Below are positions 34,642 to 44,200 of a stretch of DNA of 64,000 nucleotides, in pieces. A program made the translations under genes and the position numbers. Source of the stretch: Psychrobacillus mangrovi (lineage in GTDB: Bacteria; Bacillota; Bacilli; Bacillales_A; Planococcaceae); contig NZ_JBAWSY010000001.1 of assembly GCF_037104765.1 (NCBI RefSeq), positions 248,001 through 312,000 of the forward strand, written 5' to 3'. Positions within the stretch are counted from its first letter, which is position 1; each line of letters begins with the position of its first letter. Under the pieces are notes generated by a model, which was not told the DNA's origin, did no database searches, and saw only the letters and a list, made by a program, of their open reading frames with translations.

Positions 34642-34677
34642 AACAATCATGAATCCATAAATTCATGATTGTTTTTT
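34642..34677 (+). terminator. Terminator of the ypsA operon
   Basis: Thirteen-base perfect arms AACAATCATGAAT / ATTCATGATTGTT with a six-base loop, followed by TTTTT. Confidence 0.85.
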
Positions 34678-34687
34678 TAATTTGTAT

Positions 34688-34784
34688 CAATTTTTGTGTT
34701 TATTGCAATTTTTGTGTTTATTGTGTTTTTCATGTTTTTCATGTTTTTCATGTTTTTCACGTTTGCTTTGGTGCCTGGCACTCG
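34688..34784. repeat. Repeat copy A: tandem repeats plus GGTGCCTGGCAC core
   Basis: Two 18-base units CAATTTTTGTGTTTATTG (34688-34723), four 9-base units TGTTTTTCA (34724-34759), then CACGTTTGC and the core GGTGCCTGGCAC (34770-34781). The core and the TTTTTCATG/CACGTTT words recur at 46851, 53527 and 54337. A 63-codon minus-strand frame over it is built only from the repeat and is not considered a gene. Confidence 0.7.
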
Positions 34785-34915
34785 TAATGAATTTGTAATA
34801 TACGGTTCTCTATTTTTTATATTTCTCCTCATATGTTTTCTATGCATATGAACGGATAATGTGGTCAAACTAATGAAGATGTTTCATCACATTTTTTACA
34901 AGGAGGAATTATTGA

Positions 34916-35560
34916 ATGACTCAGAACCCATTTGGTCAAGGACAAGGTCAGACTCAAGGTCAAACTCATCAGAATATGCAAAACGGAAATATCTCTCAAC
35001 AAATGAATCATGGCGGTCATGAAGTATTTGATTTACATGAAGTTTTATCAACTGTTGTTTCTGGTATAAACTTGAAAACAATTTTACGTCCGCATGTAAA
35101 AGACCAAGAATTGTTAAACATCTTGGATCGTCAATATGCATTTGCTCTTGATGAATATAATATTACCGTTGAAGCTTTTAAAACTGGACAAGACCCTTCA
35201 CATCCAACAACAAGCTATAAAATGCAACAAGGCAATGACTTTGTGTATGGAACGAAGCCTTCTCAACCGAAAAAGCCTATGCAAAATGCAAATGAAATTA
35301 ATGACGAAATGATTTCTGGTTATTTACTAGGAGCTGCAAAAGCGGCTGCAACAATTAAAACAGGGGCTGCTTTAGAAACTACAAACCCTGTAGTACGTAG
35401 AGTTCTTGCTGACTCAATTCCAAACTGCATTGAAATGGCTTATGAGCTTTCGATTTATCAAAACAAGCACCACTACTACCAAGTACCACAACTTGATCAA
35501 CAAAGCATGCAAGCAATGTTGAACGCATTTGCTCCTGTACAAGGAAAGATGATGAGTTAA
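34916..35560 (+). CDS. Spore coat protein, CotF family
   Basis: 214 residues, AAGGAGG nine bases before ATG. The first 35 residues are low complexity and rich in Gln, Gly and Asn (FGQGQGQTQGQTHQNMQ). The rest contains a ferritin-like CotF helix bundle: FDLHEVLSTVVSGINLKTILRP, DRQYAFALDEYNITVEAFKTG, and later SGYLLGAAKAAATIKTGAALE and SIPNCIEMAYELSIYQNKHHYY. CotF-like proteins are deposited in the spore coat or made in the mother cell. No SigK or SigE promoter could be named with confidence. It is a single gene with a strong terminator and indicates a spore former. Confidence 0.88.
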   Translation: MTQNPFGQGQGQTQGQTHQNMQNGNISQQMNHGGHEVFDLHEVLSTVVSGINLKTILRPHVKDQELLNILDRQYAFALDEYNITVEAFKTGQDPSHPTTSYKMQQGNDFVYGTKPSQPKKPMQNANEINDEMISGYLLGAAKAAATIKTGAALETTNPVVRRVLADSIPNCIEMAYELSIYQNKHHYYQVPQLDQQSMQAMLNAFAPVQGKMMS

Positions 35561-35569
35561 ATACCCTTT

Positions 35570-35597
35570 CTCGTCCCTATTTTGGGGACGAGTTTTT
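35570..35597 (+). terminator. Terminator of the cotF-like gene
   Basis: CTCGTCCC pairs with GGGACGAG around a seven-base loop, followed by TTTTT. Confidence 0.85.
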
Positions 35598-35673
35598 AAA
35601 TACATTGTTTCTATTTTGAAATACCGTATAATTTACCTAAAGCGTTTTATTACTAAGGAAAAGGGTGAATTAT

Positions 35674-36333
35674 ATGCGTGTCGCAATTTTTGACTTTGAC
35701 GGAACTTTATATGCCGAAGAAACATTCAAGCTATTAATGACTCATTTAAAAGAACATCCCATTTATAAAACAAACTATAGCCGCTTTTATAGATCAATCG
35801 TTCCTCCTTATATTGCGAATAAGCTCAAGCTTTATCCTACGTCAAAAATGAAAGCACGTTCGATGCAATTGTATTTAGAAGCTTTCAGCGGAATATCCAC
35901 TGCTGAAATGGACGCTTATTTTGAAGAATTAAAAGATAAAATGCAAAAAGATTTCAATCAAGATGTGATAGAAAGATTAGAAAAGCATCAATCCGATGAT
36001 GTACATATTTTACTTGTCTCTGGAGCATATACACAGTTTTTACAACGTGTTACTGCTGGATTGACCTTTAACCAAATAATAGGTACAGACATTCCTTACA
36101 AAGAGGACAAAATCGACATTCATTCTCCCATTTCGCATGTAAATGGAACTCGCAAAACAGAAAATATCTTGAAGATTTTAAAAGATCAACAAATAGATTG
36201 GGAAAATAGTTTCGCTTACGGGGACAGCTACTCAGACCTACCGGTACTAGAGCTGGTGGGAAACCCAGTTGCAGTTAAACCAGAAGAGAAGCTCAGGAAT
36301 GTAGCAAAAGAGCGAGGCTGGGAAATAATATAA
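35674..36333 (+). CDS. HAD-IB family phosphatase
   Basis: About 219 residues from ATG 35674 (AAGGGTG six bases upstream; the frame can be read from a GTG at 35665 inside that site). The HAD motifs are complete: VAIFDFDGTLY (nucleophile Asp), LLVSGAYTQF (Ser), a lysine in the segment before GTDIPYKEDKID, and YGDSYSDLPVLELV (metal-binding Asp residues). A small helical cap fits SerB-like subfamily IB phosphatases, which act on phosphoserine and related small phosphoesters in the cytosol. Substrate not determined. Monocistronic, with a terminator 120 bases downstream. Confidence 0.88.
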   Translation: MRVAIFDFDGTLYAEETFKLLMTHLKEHPIYKTNYSRFYRSIVPPYIANKLKLYPTSKMKARSMQLYLEAFSGISTAEMDAYFEELKDKMQKDFNQDVIERLEKHQSDDVHILLVSGAYTQFLQRVTAGLTFNQIIGTDIPYKEDKIDIHSPISHVNGTRKTENILKILKDQQIDWENSFAYGDSYSDLPVLELVGNPVAVKPEEKLRNVAKERGWEII

Positions 36334-36455
36334 TAAGGTCACTTAAGACATTAGTAATTAAATACTTAAGATAACCCCACCTTAAAATTGAAAAGTGAGA
36401 GCTAGCGGTCGGACTAGTATAGGCAAGTTCCGATTGACTTAGATAACTAAATAAT

Positions 36456-36490
36456 AAGGCGACCAACTTAATTAAAGAGTAGGTCGCCTT
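36456..36490. terminator. Bidirectional terminator
   Basis: AAGGCGACC pairs with GGTCGCCTT around a 17-base loop, between the convergent HAD and HEPN-like genes. The 120 bases before it hold no gene. Confidence 0.65.
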
Positions 36491-36519
36491 ATCTTCATTT
36501 CGTAACAATAATTTGGAGA

Positions 36520-37335
36520 TTAGTTGTATTTAGCTAATTCTTGCTTAATGGCATTAATACAATCATTGCACCAAGCCTTTATAATGTCGCTATTATCAAT
36601 AGTTCCTAATGTCATCTCATGTTCTAACAATTGGTATTCAGATTTAATATTCCTACCGCTCAGTGTAATCATTAGATTGAATATGTCATCTAAAAAATAG
36701 TGTAAATATGCCATATAAACTACTAAGAAGTATCTAAAGTAGTAAACGTTCTTTTCGTATTTTAAATAGTCCTGGTCATTAATAATATTATCAAAATTTA
36801 AATCAAAAATTTGAAAGATAATCTCAGTATCATGGTTAAATACCATGCAATTACTTCCTCCGTGGACTATACCATTTCTATAGTCGGCAATATCTTTAAA
36901 CCACAAACTACTTTTGAGCAAAGGATAATCTTCTATTTGGTGCTCTTCTATTTTTTGATTGAGAATTTCGAATATCTCCCATAAATTTTTCTTTGGCTTT
37001 GGTGGAATCTCGAAATACAATTTAATTGTTTCTAAAATGTGGTCAATTACTGTACGATATTTAACAAAAAACAATTCAATGTCTAATGAAGTATATCTAA
37101 AATCTATATTATTCTCTTTACCTACTTGCATTCTTCCAACTAAAATATAGATTTTAGCTAATTCTTGTCTAATGGCTTTTAAATGGTCATCAATAATTTC
37201 ATTATCATTTATATCAATAAACTTATACATAGCTTCATGTATTACATGGAGCTCTCCATTTCCCTTTTCAAACAATTCTACAAAATATTGAACTAAAATT
37301 AAATCATCTTTTAGCTGTACCTTTTCTTGTTCCAT
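36520..37335 (-). CDS. HEPN-like helical protein, unknown
   Basis: 271 residues, all-helical, AGGGGGAG ribosome site upstream. The most telling stretch is WFKDIADYRNGIVHGGSN (about residues 145-162): RNGIVH fits the Rx4-6H motif of HEPN ribonuclease-like domains. The N-terminal part has two regular helices with EIIDDHLKAIRQELAKIYIL. HEPN proteins occur in toxin-antitoxin and defence systems but also as non-catalytic scaffolds. No partner antitoxin (MNT or similar) lies next to it; the neighbours are a HAD phosphatase and cdaS. Family assignment by motif only. Confidence 0.55.
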   Translation of the reverse strand: MEQEKVQLKDDLILVQYFVELFEKGNGELHVIHEAMYKFIDINDNEIIDDHLKAIRQELAKIYILVGRMQVGKENNIDFRYTSLDIELFFVKYRTVIDHILETIKLYFEIPPKPKKNLWEIFEILNQKIEEHQIEDYPLLKSSLWFKDIADYRNGIVHGGSNCMVFNHDTEIIFQIFDLNFDNIINDQDYLKYEKNVYYFRYFLVVYMAYLHYFLDDIFNLMITLSGRNIKSEYQLLEHEMTLGTIDNSDIIKAWCNDCINAIKQELAKYN

Positions 37336-37609
37336 TTATAATACTCCCCCTGAAATGACTTAGCTTAATAAAATTCTTTATAAACTATCTACATTCAAAT
37401 CGACTGTATTCTTAGAGTTTACCCAATCTATCAAAACTTAGTACCTGTTCCCTTTATTTGTTAATTATTTATAAGACATTGTTGCCTCAATAGTAAATTG
37501 ATAAATAGTAAACCGGTATATCAAAGAATGAACTTTTGCTTTTAGGGTAAACTATTTCCCATACAATCAAATTAAAACAATCATCATTTATTGAAATGAG
37601 GTTTAGTAA

Positions 37610-38239
37610 ATGAAACAATACAATTGTGACTTTTCACCTCTAAAAGAACAATTAAAAAAAGAGTTGGAAGCTATCTCAATAGAAATTAAAATAGGTTTAA
37701 ATACATTAGATAATGATAACTTTTGTCTTTTAGGAGGGCTTGCTACTATTAAAGAGCAATTTGAAAAGGCAGAAGCAGTTGCAGCTTCATTTTATTTAAA
37801 CTGTTATTTATCCCCATTCACTGATATGTATTTAGATATATCAAGTGCTATACAGCATCTTTCCAATCAAAGACATGGTGCTTTGATCGTAATTGAGCGT
37901 GAAAATAGACTTGATTCAATGATAAGACCAGGTACTCCAATTGGCGCAAAGCTAACACATTCCTTATTAGAATCCATTTTTTATCCAGGTAACCCACTTC
38001 ATGATGGAGCAGTATTAGTAAGAAGCAATCAAATCTTTTCTGCAGCTAATGTACTGCCATTATCGGGTATATTTGTAGGGGACAAAAAACTTGGTACACG
38101 TCATCGTGCAGCAATAGGTTTATCCGAAAAAAGTGATGCACTTATAATCGTTGTTTCAGAAGAGACAGGAAGAGTATCTTTTGCAATTGACGGAGAGCTA
38201 CATCCGATCGTCACAACAAGCTCGTTAATAGTTAATTAG
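37610..38239 (+). CDS. cdaS: Sporulation-type diadenylate cyclase CdaS
   Basis: 209 residues, the length of CdaS (YojJ). An N-terminal helical region (about residues 1-60, the autoinhibitory helices in CdaS) is followed by a DisA_N domain. The catalytic motifs are NPLHDGAVLVRS (DGA) and KKLGTRHRAAIGLSE (RHR), both intact. It makes cyclic di-AMP from two ATP in the cytosol; in B. subtilis CdaS acts in spores or during germination. There are no membrane helices, which separates it from CdaA, and no C-terminal DNA-binding part as in DisA. AGG lies upstream. Single gene. Confidence 0.9.
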   Translation: MKQYNCDFSPLKEQLKKELEAISIEIKIGLNTLDNDNFCLLGGLATIKEQFEKAEAVAASFYLNCYLSPFTDMYLDISSAIQHLSNQRHGALIVIERENRLDSMIRPGTPIGAKLTHSLLESIFYPGNPLHDGAVLVRSNQIFSAANVLPLSGIFVGDKKLGTRHRAAIGLSEKSDALIIVVSEETGRVSFAIDGELHPIVTTSSLIVN

Positions 38240-38254
38240 TGCATTGGATATAAT

Positions 38255-38289
38255 AAAAGGAATCGCTAATTTCTTAAGCAATTCCTTTT
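38255..38289. terminator. Bidirectional terminator
   Basis: AAAAGGAAT and GCT pair with AGC and ATTCCTTTT around a nine-base loop, with one mismatch. It lies between convergent cdaS and hisF. Confidence 0.75.
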
Positions 38290-38293
38290 GTAT

Positions 38294-39067
38294 TTAAATC
38301 CGAACATTAATTTTTTGGTTTTGTAAATAGGCTTTTATTTCAGAAATTGTATAATCGCCATAATGAATCATCGAAGCGACAAGAGCAGCATCAGCTTGCC
38401 CTTCTGAAAATACCTCTTCAATATGTTCCAATTTACCAGCACCACCAGAAGCAATTATTGGCACATTTGTTTTTTCTGAAAGTAATTTAATTAGCTCGAC
38501 ATCGTAGCCATTTTTCATACCGTCTTTATGGATACTTGTACAAATAATCTCTCCTGCTCCCAGTTCGGTCGCTTGTTGCGCCCATTCGACAACATCCATC
38601 CCTGTTTTTTCATGACCTGAGTGTGTATAAACTTCCCAACGAATTATTTCTTCTTCATCGTTATATATGGGCATAGCATCTAACCCTAATACTACACATT
38701 GCTTTCCATATATTTCAGCTGCTTCTCTTAAAAGCTCAGGTCGTTGTACTGCTGCTGAGTTCACCCCTACTTTATCTGCTCCAGCCCGGAGCAAATTCTT
38801 GAAGTCATCAACCGTACGAACACCACCGATTACTGAAAATGGAATGTAAACTTGTTCTGCGACTTTACGAATCCATTCAATTTTTAAATCTTGGTTTTTT
38901 AATGAAGCCGTTGTGTCCAAATATATTAACTCATCTGCACCATCGTCTGTGTACTTTTTGCCAAGCTCTGCTGGATCCCCAATAATAGTAGGATTTCTAA
39001 ATTGGACATACTTAACCGCTTTGTCATTTAACACATCGATTGCAGGGACTATTCTTTTTCTAAGCAT
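38294..39067 (-). CDS. hisF: HisF-like cyclase (isolated HisH/HisF pair)
   Basis: 257 residues, a full TIM barrel of the HisF/HisA type. Catalytic aspartates are present in RIVPAIDVLND (Asp11 equivalent) and VVLGLDAMP (Asp130 equivalent). Other marks are GADELIYLDTTASLK, IPFSVIGGVRTVDDF, RAGADKVGVNSAAV and IIASGGAGKLEHIEEVF. Canonical HisF proteins read PCLDV at the start, and the first loop here (KAVKYVQFRNPTIIGDP) is also unusual. The enzyme would make imidazole-glycerol phosphate using ammonia from HisH. Only hisH accompanies it; the rest of the his pathway is not in the window, so it may instead be a paralogue with another substrate. Confidence 0.85.
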   Translation of the reverse strand: MLRKRIVPAIDVLNDKAVKYVQFRNPTIIGDPAELGKKYTDDGADELIYLDTTASLKNQDLKIEWIRKVAEQVYIPFSVIGGVRTVDDFKNLLRAGADKVGVNSAAVQRPELLREAAEIYGKQCVVLGLDAMPIYNDEEEIIRWEVYTHSGHEKTGMDVVEWAQQATELGAGEIICTSIHKDGMKNGYDVELIKLLSEKTNVPIIASGGAGKLEHIEEVFSEGQADAALVASMIHYGDYTISEIKAYLQNQKINVRI

Positions 39068-39080
39068 ATATATTCACTCC

Positions 39081-39680
39081 TCACTTACAGTAATTATCTA
39101 ATAATTGGATACCGCATTTCCCACTTTTTTCAGGGTGGAACTGAACACCCATTACTTGTTCATTTCCTATTACACTTGCAAAATTTATCCCATAATTAGT
39201 AGTTCCTAATACATCCTTTTCTTCTAAAGGATTTGCAAAGAAAGAATGTACAAAATAAAAATCAGTATTATCTGGTATGTTATTAAATAAGAAATGTTGC
39301 TGAACATCTTTTACTTGATTCCAGCCCATATGAGGAATCTTTTCGGCGTCCTCTTTGAATACCGGTACTGTCCCTTTTAGGAGTCCTAGACACGGAACAT
39401 TTCCTTCCTCGCTTGATTCAAGCAGTAGTTGCATACCTAGACATATACCCAACAGAGGGGTTCCTTTTGCAACCTCACTCTTTAAATAATCGCTTAAACC
39501 TGATTCATTTAATATTTCCATAGCAACTTTTGCATTACCAACACCAGGTAAAATCAGCTTTGTTATAGAGTCATCATGATCGGTTGGATTCGTTATTAGT
39601 TTTGTTTTATATTCTAAACGAGCAATTGCTTTCAAAACACTATGTAAATTTCCAGCTCCGTAATCTATAATACCAATCAT
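39081..39680 (-). CDS. hisH: HisH-like glutamine amidotransferase
   Basis: 199 residues, class I glutamine amidotransferase. The catalytic triad is visible: Cys in LLGICLGMQLLLESSE and His/Glu in GVQFHPEKSGKCG. HisH-specific parts are IDYGAGNLHSVLKAI, PHMGWNQV and FYFVHSFFANP. The usual LPGVGAF reads LPGVGNAKVAM. It would supply ammonia to HisF through the barrel. GGAGG lies seven bases before ATG, and the gap to hisF is 13 bases. It stands 96 bases from gltD, but a terminator hairpin overlaps the end of gltD, and hisH is downstream of that. Confidence 0.87.
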   Translation of the reverse strand: MIGIIDYGAGNLHSVLKAIARLEYKTKLITNPTDHDDSITKLILPGVGNAKVAMEILNESGLSDYLKSEVAKGTPLLGICLGMQLLLESSEEGNVPCLGLLKGTVPVFKEDAEKIPHMGWNQVKDVQQHFLFNNIPDNTDFYFVHSFFANPLEEKDVLGTTNYGINFASVIGNEQVMGVQFHPEKSGKCGIQLLDNYCK

Positions 39681-39764
39681 TTTCTTGCCTCCACTTTTAG
39701 TATGTTATTATTATGCCATCTATTTACTTAAAATAAAACAAAAACTTTAGTACACTAGCAGACT

Positions 39765-39795
39765 AAAACCAGTCATTTATAAAATGACTGGTTTT
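39765..39795 (-). terminator. Terminator at the end of gltD
   Basis: Fourteen-base perfect arms AAAACCAGTCATTT and its complement around a three-base loop. The hairpin overlaps the last gltD codons, and TTTT follows on the minus strand. Some read-through into hisHF is possible. Confidence 0.7.
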
Positions 39796-41258
39796 TTACT
39801 TACATATTCATTTACTTTCTTCGCAACTTCTTGCCCCTCTTTTATGGCCCAAACGATTAAACTTTGCCCTTTTCTAGCATCACCTGCAGCGAAAACTCCT
39901 TCAATATTAGTGGAGTAATCCTTCGTAGAGGCAGCAATTTTTTTATTTACGATATTTACTCCAAATTGCTCCGCTAATGAATTTTCAGGCCCTTCAAACC
40001 CAATTGCAACAAATACGAACTGTGCTGGCCAAACTTTTTCTGTACCAGGAAGCTCTTTAAAATAGAAATATCCATCTTCTCCTAGAACTTTTTCCATTTG
40101 AATTGTGTGAAGTTCTTTTACGTTGCCATTTTGATCCGCTACCATTTTGGTCGTTTGAATTAAATATTCACGCGGATCATTCCCATACTTTGCGTTTGCT
40201 TCTTCATATGCATATTCTAGTTTGTAAATATTCGGATCAGTTGGCCATTGATTATCTTCAGCTCTTGAAACAGGTAACTGAGGATGCTTCCCAAACTGAA
40301 CGATACTTCGGCATTTTTGACGTATAGCAGTAGCTACACAATCTGCACCAGTGTCCCCACCTCCAATAATTATAACGTCTTTGCCTTTTGTATTGATAAA
40401 CTGACCATCTTTAAAATTAGAATCTAGTAAGCTTTTAGTTGTAGACTTTAAATAATCCATTGCATAATACACACCCTTGGAAGTGCTACCTTTCATATGA
40501 AGTTCTCTTTGCTTTTGAGCTCCAATACATAAAATAATTGCGTCGAAGTCTGCTTTTAATTGTTCAGTAGAGATATCCTTACCAACTTCCGTATTTAAAA
40601 CAAAATCAATTCCTTCTTGCTGAAGCAGTTGGATACGGCGTTGAACAACATCTTTTTCCAGTTTCATATTTGGAATCCCATACATTAATAATCCCCCTGC
40701 TCTGTCTGATCTCTCAAAAACAGTAACAGAATGGCCAGCTTGGTTTAACTCATCGGCACTTGTAAGTCCAGCAGGACCTGAACCTATAACTGCTATCTTT
40801 TTCCCTGTACGTATAGATGGAATTCTTGGAGTGATCCATCCATTTTCAAATGCTTTGTCAATTATCGTGCTCTCGATACTTTTTATCGATACTGCTGGGT
40901 CTGAAATAGCAAGTGTACACGATCCCTCACAAGGCGCTGGACATACTCGACCAGTGAATTCTGGAAAATTATTTGTCAATTGAAGCCTCTCAAGTGCCTC
41001 TTGCCATTTGCCCTTATACACTAAATCATTCCACTCAGGAATTAAATTATTAATCGGACAACCTGCTGTAGCTCCTCTTATTTCAATTCCCATGTGACAG
41101 AAAGGGGTTCCGCAATCCATGCATCTTGCCCCTTGTCTTTGTAGTGATTCATCTGATAATTTAGTTGAGTATTCACTCCAATTAGTTACCCTTTTGAGAG
41201 GGGCTACTTCTTTCCCTTTTTCTCGTTCGAACTCCATAAATCCTGTAGGTTTACCCAT
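39777..41258 (-). CDS. gltD: Glutamate synthase small subunit
   Basis: 493 residues. N-terminal cysteines for two 4Fe-4S clusters: ARCMDCGTPFCH with CPINN, and CPAPCEGSCTL. Then an FAD-binding GSGPAGLTSADELNQAGHSVTVFE (about residue 155) and an NADPH-binding IIIGGGDTGADCVATAIRQ, ending GVFAAGDARKGQSLIVWAI. It passes electrons from NADPH to the large subunit in the cytosol, making two glutamates from glutamine and 2-oxoglutarate. GGGGAG is the ribosome site. It follows gltB by 18 bases. Confidence 0.96.
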   Translation of the reverse strand: MGKPTGFMEFEREKGKEVAPLKRVTNWSEYSTKLSDESLQRQGARCMDCGTPFCHMGIEIRGATAGCPINNLIPEWNDLVYKGKWQEALERLQLTNNFPEFTGRVCPAPCEGSCTLAISDPAVSIKSIESTIIDKAFENGWITPRIPSIRTGKKIAVIGSGPAGLTSADELNQAGHSVTVFERSDRAGGLLMYGIPNMKLEKDVVQRRIQLLQQEGIDFVLNTEVGKDISTEQLKADFDAIILCIGAQKQRELHMKGSTSKGVYYAMDYLKSTTKSLLDSNFKDGQFINTKGKDVIIIGGGDTGADCVATAIRQKCRSIVQFGKHPQLPVSRAEDNQWPTDPNIYKLEYAYEEANAKYGNDPREYLIQTTKMVADQNGNVKELHTIQMEKVLGEDGYFYFKELPGTEKVWPAQFVFVAIGFEGPENSLAEQFGVNIVNKKIAASTKDYSTNIEGVFAAGDARKGQSLIVWAIKEGQEVAKKVNEYVSKKPVIL

Positions 41259-41276
41259 AAGTTACTCCCCTCTCTT

Positions 41277-44200
41277 TTACTTTTTCAGTAGCTCTAATTC
41301 TGTATTTTCTTTTTTAGTTGAAGTAGATAAAAATGCTTGCATAGCTGCTGCTTCATCCGTTAATCCGTCCAATTTAAATGCTTGAATTTTCTCTAGCATC
41401 ATTTTGTAATCATTTGGCACTACTTTAACAAATTTTTTAGACGTCTCTTCCCATCGGTCTAATATATTCATCGCTTTCGTACTCTTTGTATAATAGTAGT
41501 GATCCATAATTAATTGGCGTAAAGAATGCAGCTCATCTGCAGAATTTATCTTTTCAAACTCAATCATTTCCATATTGCATTTTTCTTTCAATCCGCTCAC
41601 ATCATCAACAAGTACATATGCAATACCACCGGACATTCCTGCCCCAAAGTTCTTTCCTACATCCCCTAGAATGACGGCACGACCACCCGTCATATACTCA
41701 CATCCGTGATCCCCTATGCCTTCTACTACAACATCTACCCCACTATTTCGAACCGCAAAGCGCTCCCCAGCACGTCCATTAATAAATGCAGTTCCACTTG
41801 TTGCACCGTAAAGTGCTACATTACCAGCTATTACATTACCTTCTGCAGCTCCTTTTAATGGTGCAGTGACAATTAATTTTCCTCCAGATAATCCCTTACC
41901 AAAGTAATCATTCACATCACCTGTTACATACATGGACATTCCTTTTGGAACAAATGCACCAAAGCTTTGCCCAGCTGCTCCAAGAAAACGTAAAATGATC
42001 GAATCGTCTGACAAACCTCTTTCGCCGTATTGCTTAGATATTTCACTTCCAATAATTGTTCCAACTACTCGATTCGTATTCGAAATAGGATATATTAAAT
42101 CGACTTTCGTTCGATTAGCAATTGCTTTCTCTAATTTAGGAAGTAGTTGACGCATATCAAACGAAGCGTCAATCTTATGATTTTGTGGAGTTGAGTATGT
42201 TCTATTTCCTTGAACTTGGAATAACAAATTAGCAAAATCTAGCTGCTTTACTTTCCAATGTCCTTTTGCACGTGCACTCACTTCTAATACATCTGTGCGA
42301 CCAACCATTTCTTCCACTGTTCTAAATCCTAGATTTGCCATGTATTCGCGCATTTCTTCTGCAACAAAACGCATGTAATTCACTACATAGTCTGCACTTC
42401 CTGTAAATTTATCTCGTAGCTCTGGATTTTGAGTAGCAATACCAACAGGACATGTATCTAAATGACAAGCACGCATCATGATACAACCTAAAACAATTAA
42501 AGGAGCTGTCGCAAAACCAAATTCTTCAGCACCAAGTAAAGCAGCCATCACTACGTCTTTCCCTGTCATTAGCTTACCGTCCGTCTCTAATCTCACGCGA
42601 TCACGTAGACCGTTTAACATTAATGTCTGATGTGCTTCCGCTAATCCTAATTCCCATGGGAGACCTGTATGTTTGATACTCGTTTTAGGTGATGCCCCTG
42701 TACCACCATCGTAACCGCTGATGACAATAACATCGGCAGCACCTTTTGCTACGCCTGCTGCAATTGTTCCGACGCCAGCTTTTGCTACTAGTTTGACGCT
42801 TATACGTGCCGAGCGATTAGCATTTTTCAAGTCATGTATTAATTGAGCCATATCCTCAATAGAATAAATATCATGGTGTGGTGGTGGAGATATTAAACCC
42901 ACTCCGGTAGTAGATCCACGAACATCAGCTACCCAAGGGTAAACTTTATTACCTGGTAATTGTCCACCTTCTCCTGGCTTTGCCCCTTGTGCCATTTTTA
43001 TTTGTAGCTCGTCTGCTTGCACAAGATAATGGCTCTTCACTCCAAATCTTCCTGATGCAATTTGTTTTACTGCACTTCTTCGATTATCGCCATTTGCATC
43101 TAATTCATAACGGCTTGGATGTTCGCCACCCTCACCACTATTGCTTTTACCACCGAGTCGATTCATAGCTATCGCTAGAGTTTCATGTGCTTCTTGGCTT
43201 AAAGAACCAAAGGACATGGCACCTGTTTTAAATCGTTTTACGATGGAATCAACGGATTCTACTTCATTAAGTGGAATTCGCTTGTTATTTTGTTTAAATG
43301 TGAAGGAATTACGTAAAAAGCCTATCCGTTCTTCATTTGCCATTTCTGCATATTGTCTATATAAACCGTAGTCTCCTTTACGTGTAGCCCATTGTAGTGT
43401 ATGAATAGTTTTAGGATTAAAAGCATGGTGCTCTCCTGTGCTTCTCCACTGGAAGTCGCTTCCGGACTCAAGTGAATCTTGAGTGGATTCTATCGCTAGT
43501 GTATGTCGTCTTTTTGCCTCTTCTGCGATTGTCCCCATATCAATTCCACTCAATTGAGAAACGGTACCAGTAAAGTGTTGTTCGATAACCTCTTTGCTGA
43601 TTCCAACTGCTTCGAAAATTTGTGCTCCACGATAGCTTTGCACTGTAGAGATACCCATTTTAGACATTACTTTTACTACACCCTCTGCAATCCCTTTACT
43701 ATATTTAGAAATTGCTTCCTTATAACTACTAACAATATGACCTTTCTCAATCGCTTCACTAATCGTTGCAAAAACTAGATAAGGATTAATGGCATCTACA
43801 CCATAACCGATAAGCGCTGCAAAGTGATGTACTTCACGAGCTTCCCCAGATTCAACTATGATACTCACTTTCGTTCTGTTTCCTGTACGAACTAAATGCT
43901 GATGAAGGCTACTTGCAGCAAGTAATACAGGAATAGTAACTTGATCTTTATTTATCATTCGGTCCGATAAAACTAAAATGGATTTCCCTTCTTCAATGAA
44001 ACGATCCGCCATTTTTGATATATTCCCTAAGTCATATTCTAAATCTTCCGTCATTTCTAAGCCGATTAATCCATAATTGAAAGTAGGATCTTTCAATTCA
44101 AGTAATTGTTTTAATTGATTGTTAGTTAATACAGGAGTATCTAGATATATCCTTTTAGCATTTAAAGCACTTGGTTTTAGCAAATCACCTTCTGCACCAA

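Noticed and set aside
34677..34868. 63-codon minus-strand frame rich in Lys-Asn-Met repeats
   Set aside because: It is created by the 9- and 18-base tandem repeats, has no ribosome site and overlaps the repeat core and the ypsA-operon terminator.
36334..36455. Possible small gene or RNA between the HAD and HEPN-like genes
   Set aside because: No open frame with a ribosome site and no clear structure except the terminator.
43503..43778. Plus-strand frames inside gltB
   Set aside because: All are antisense shadows of the strongly conserved large-subunit coding sequence.
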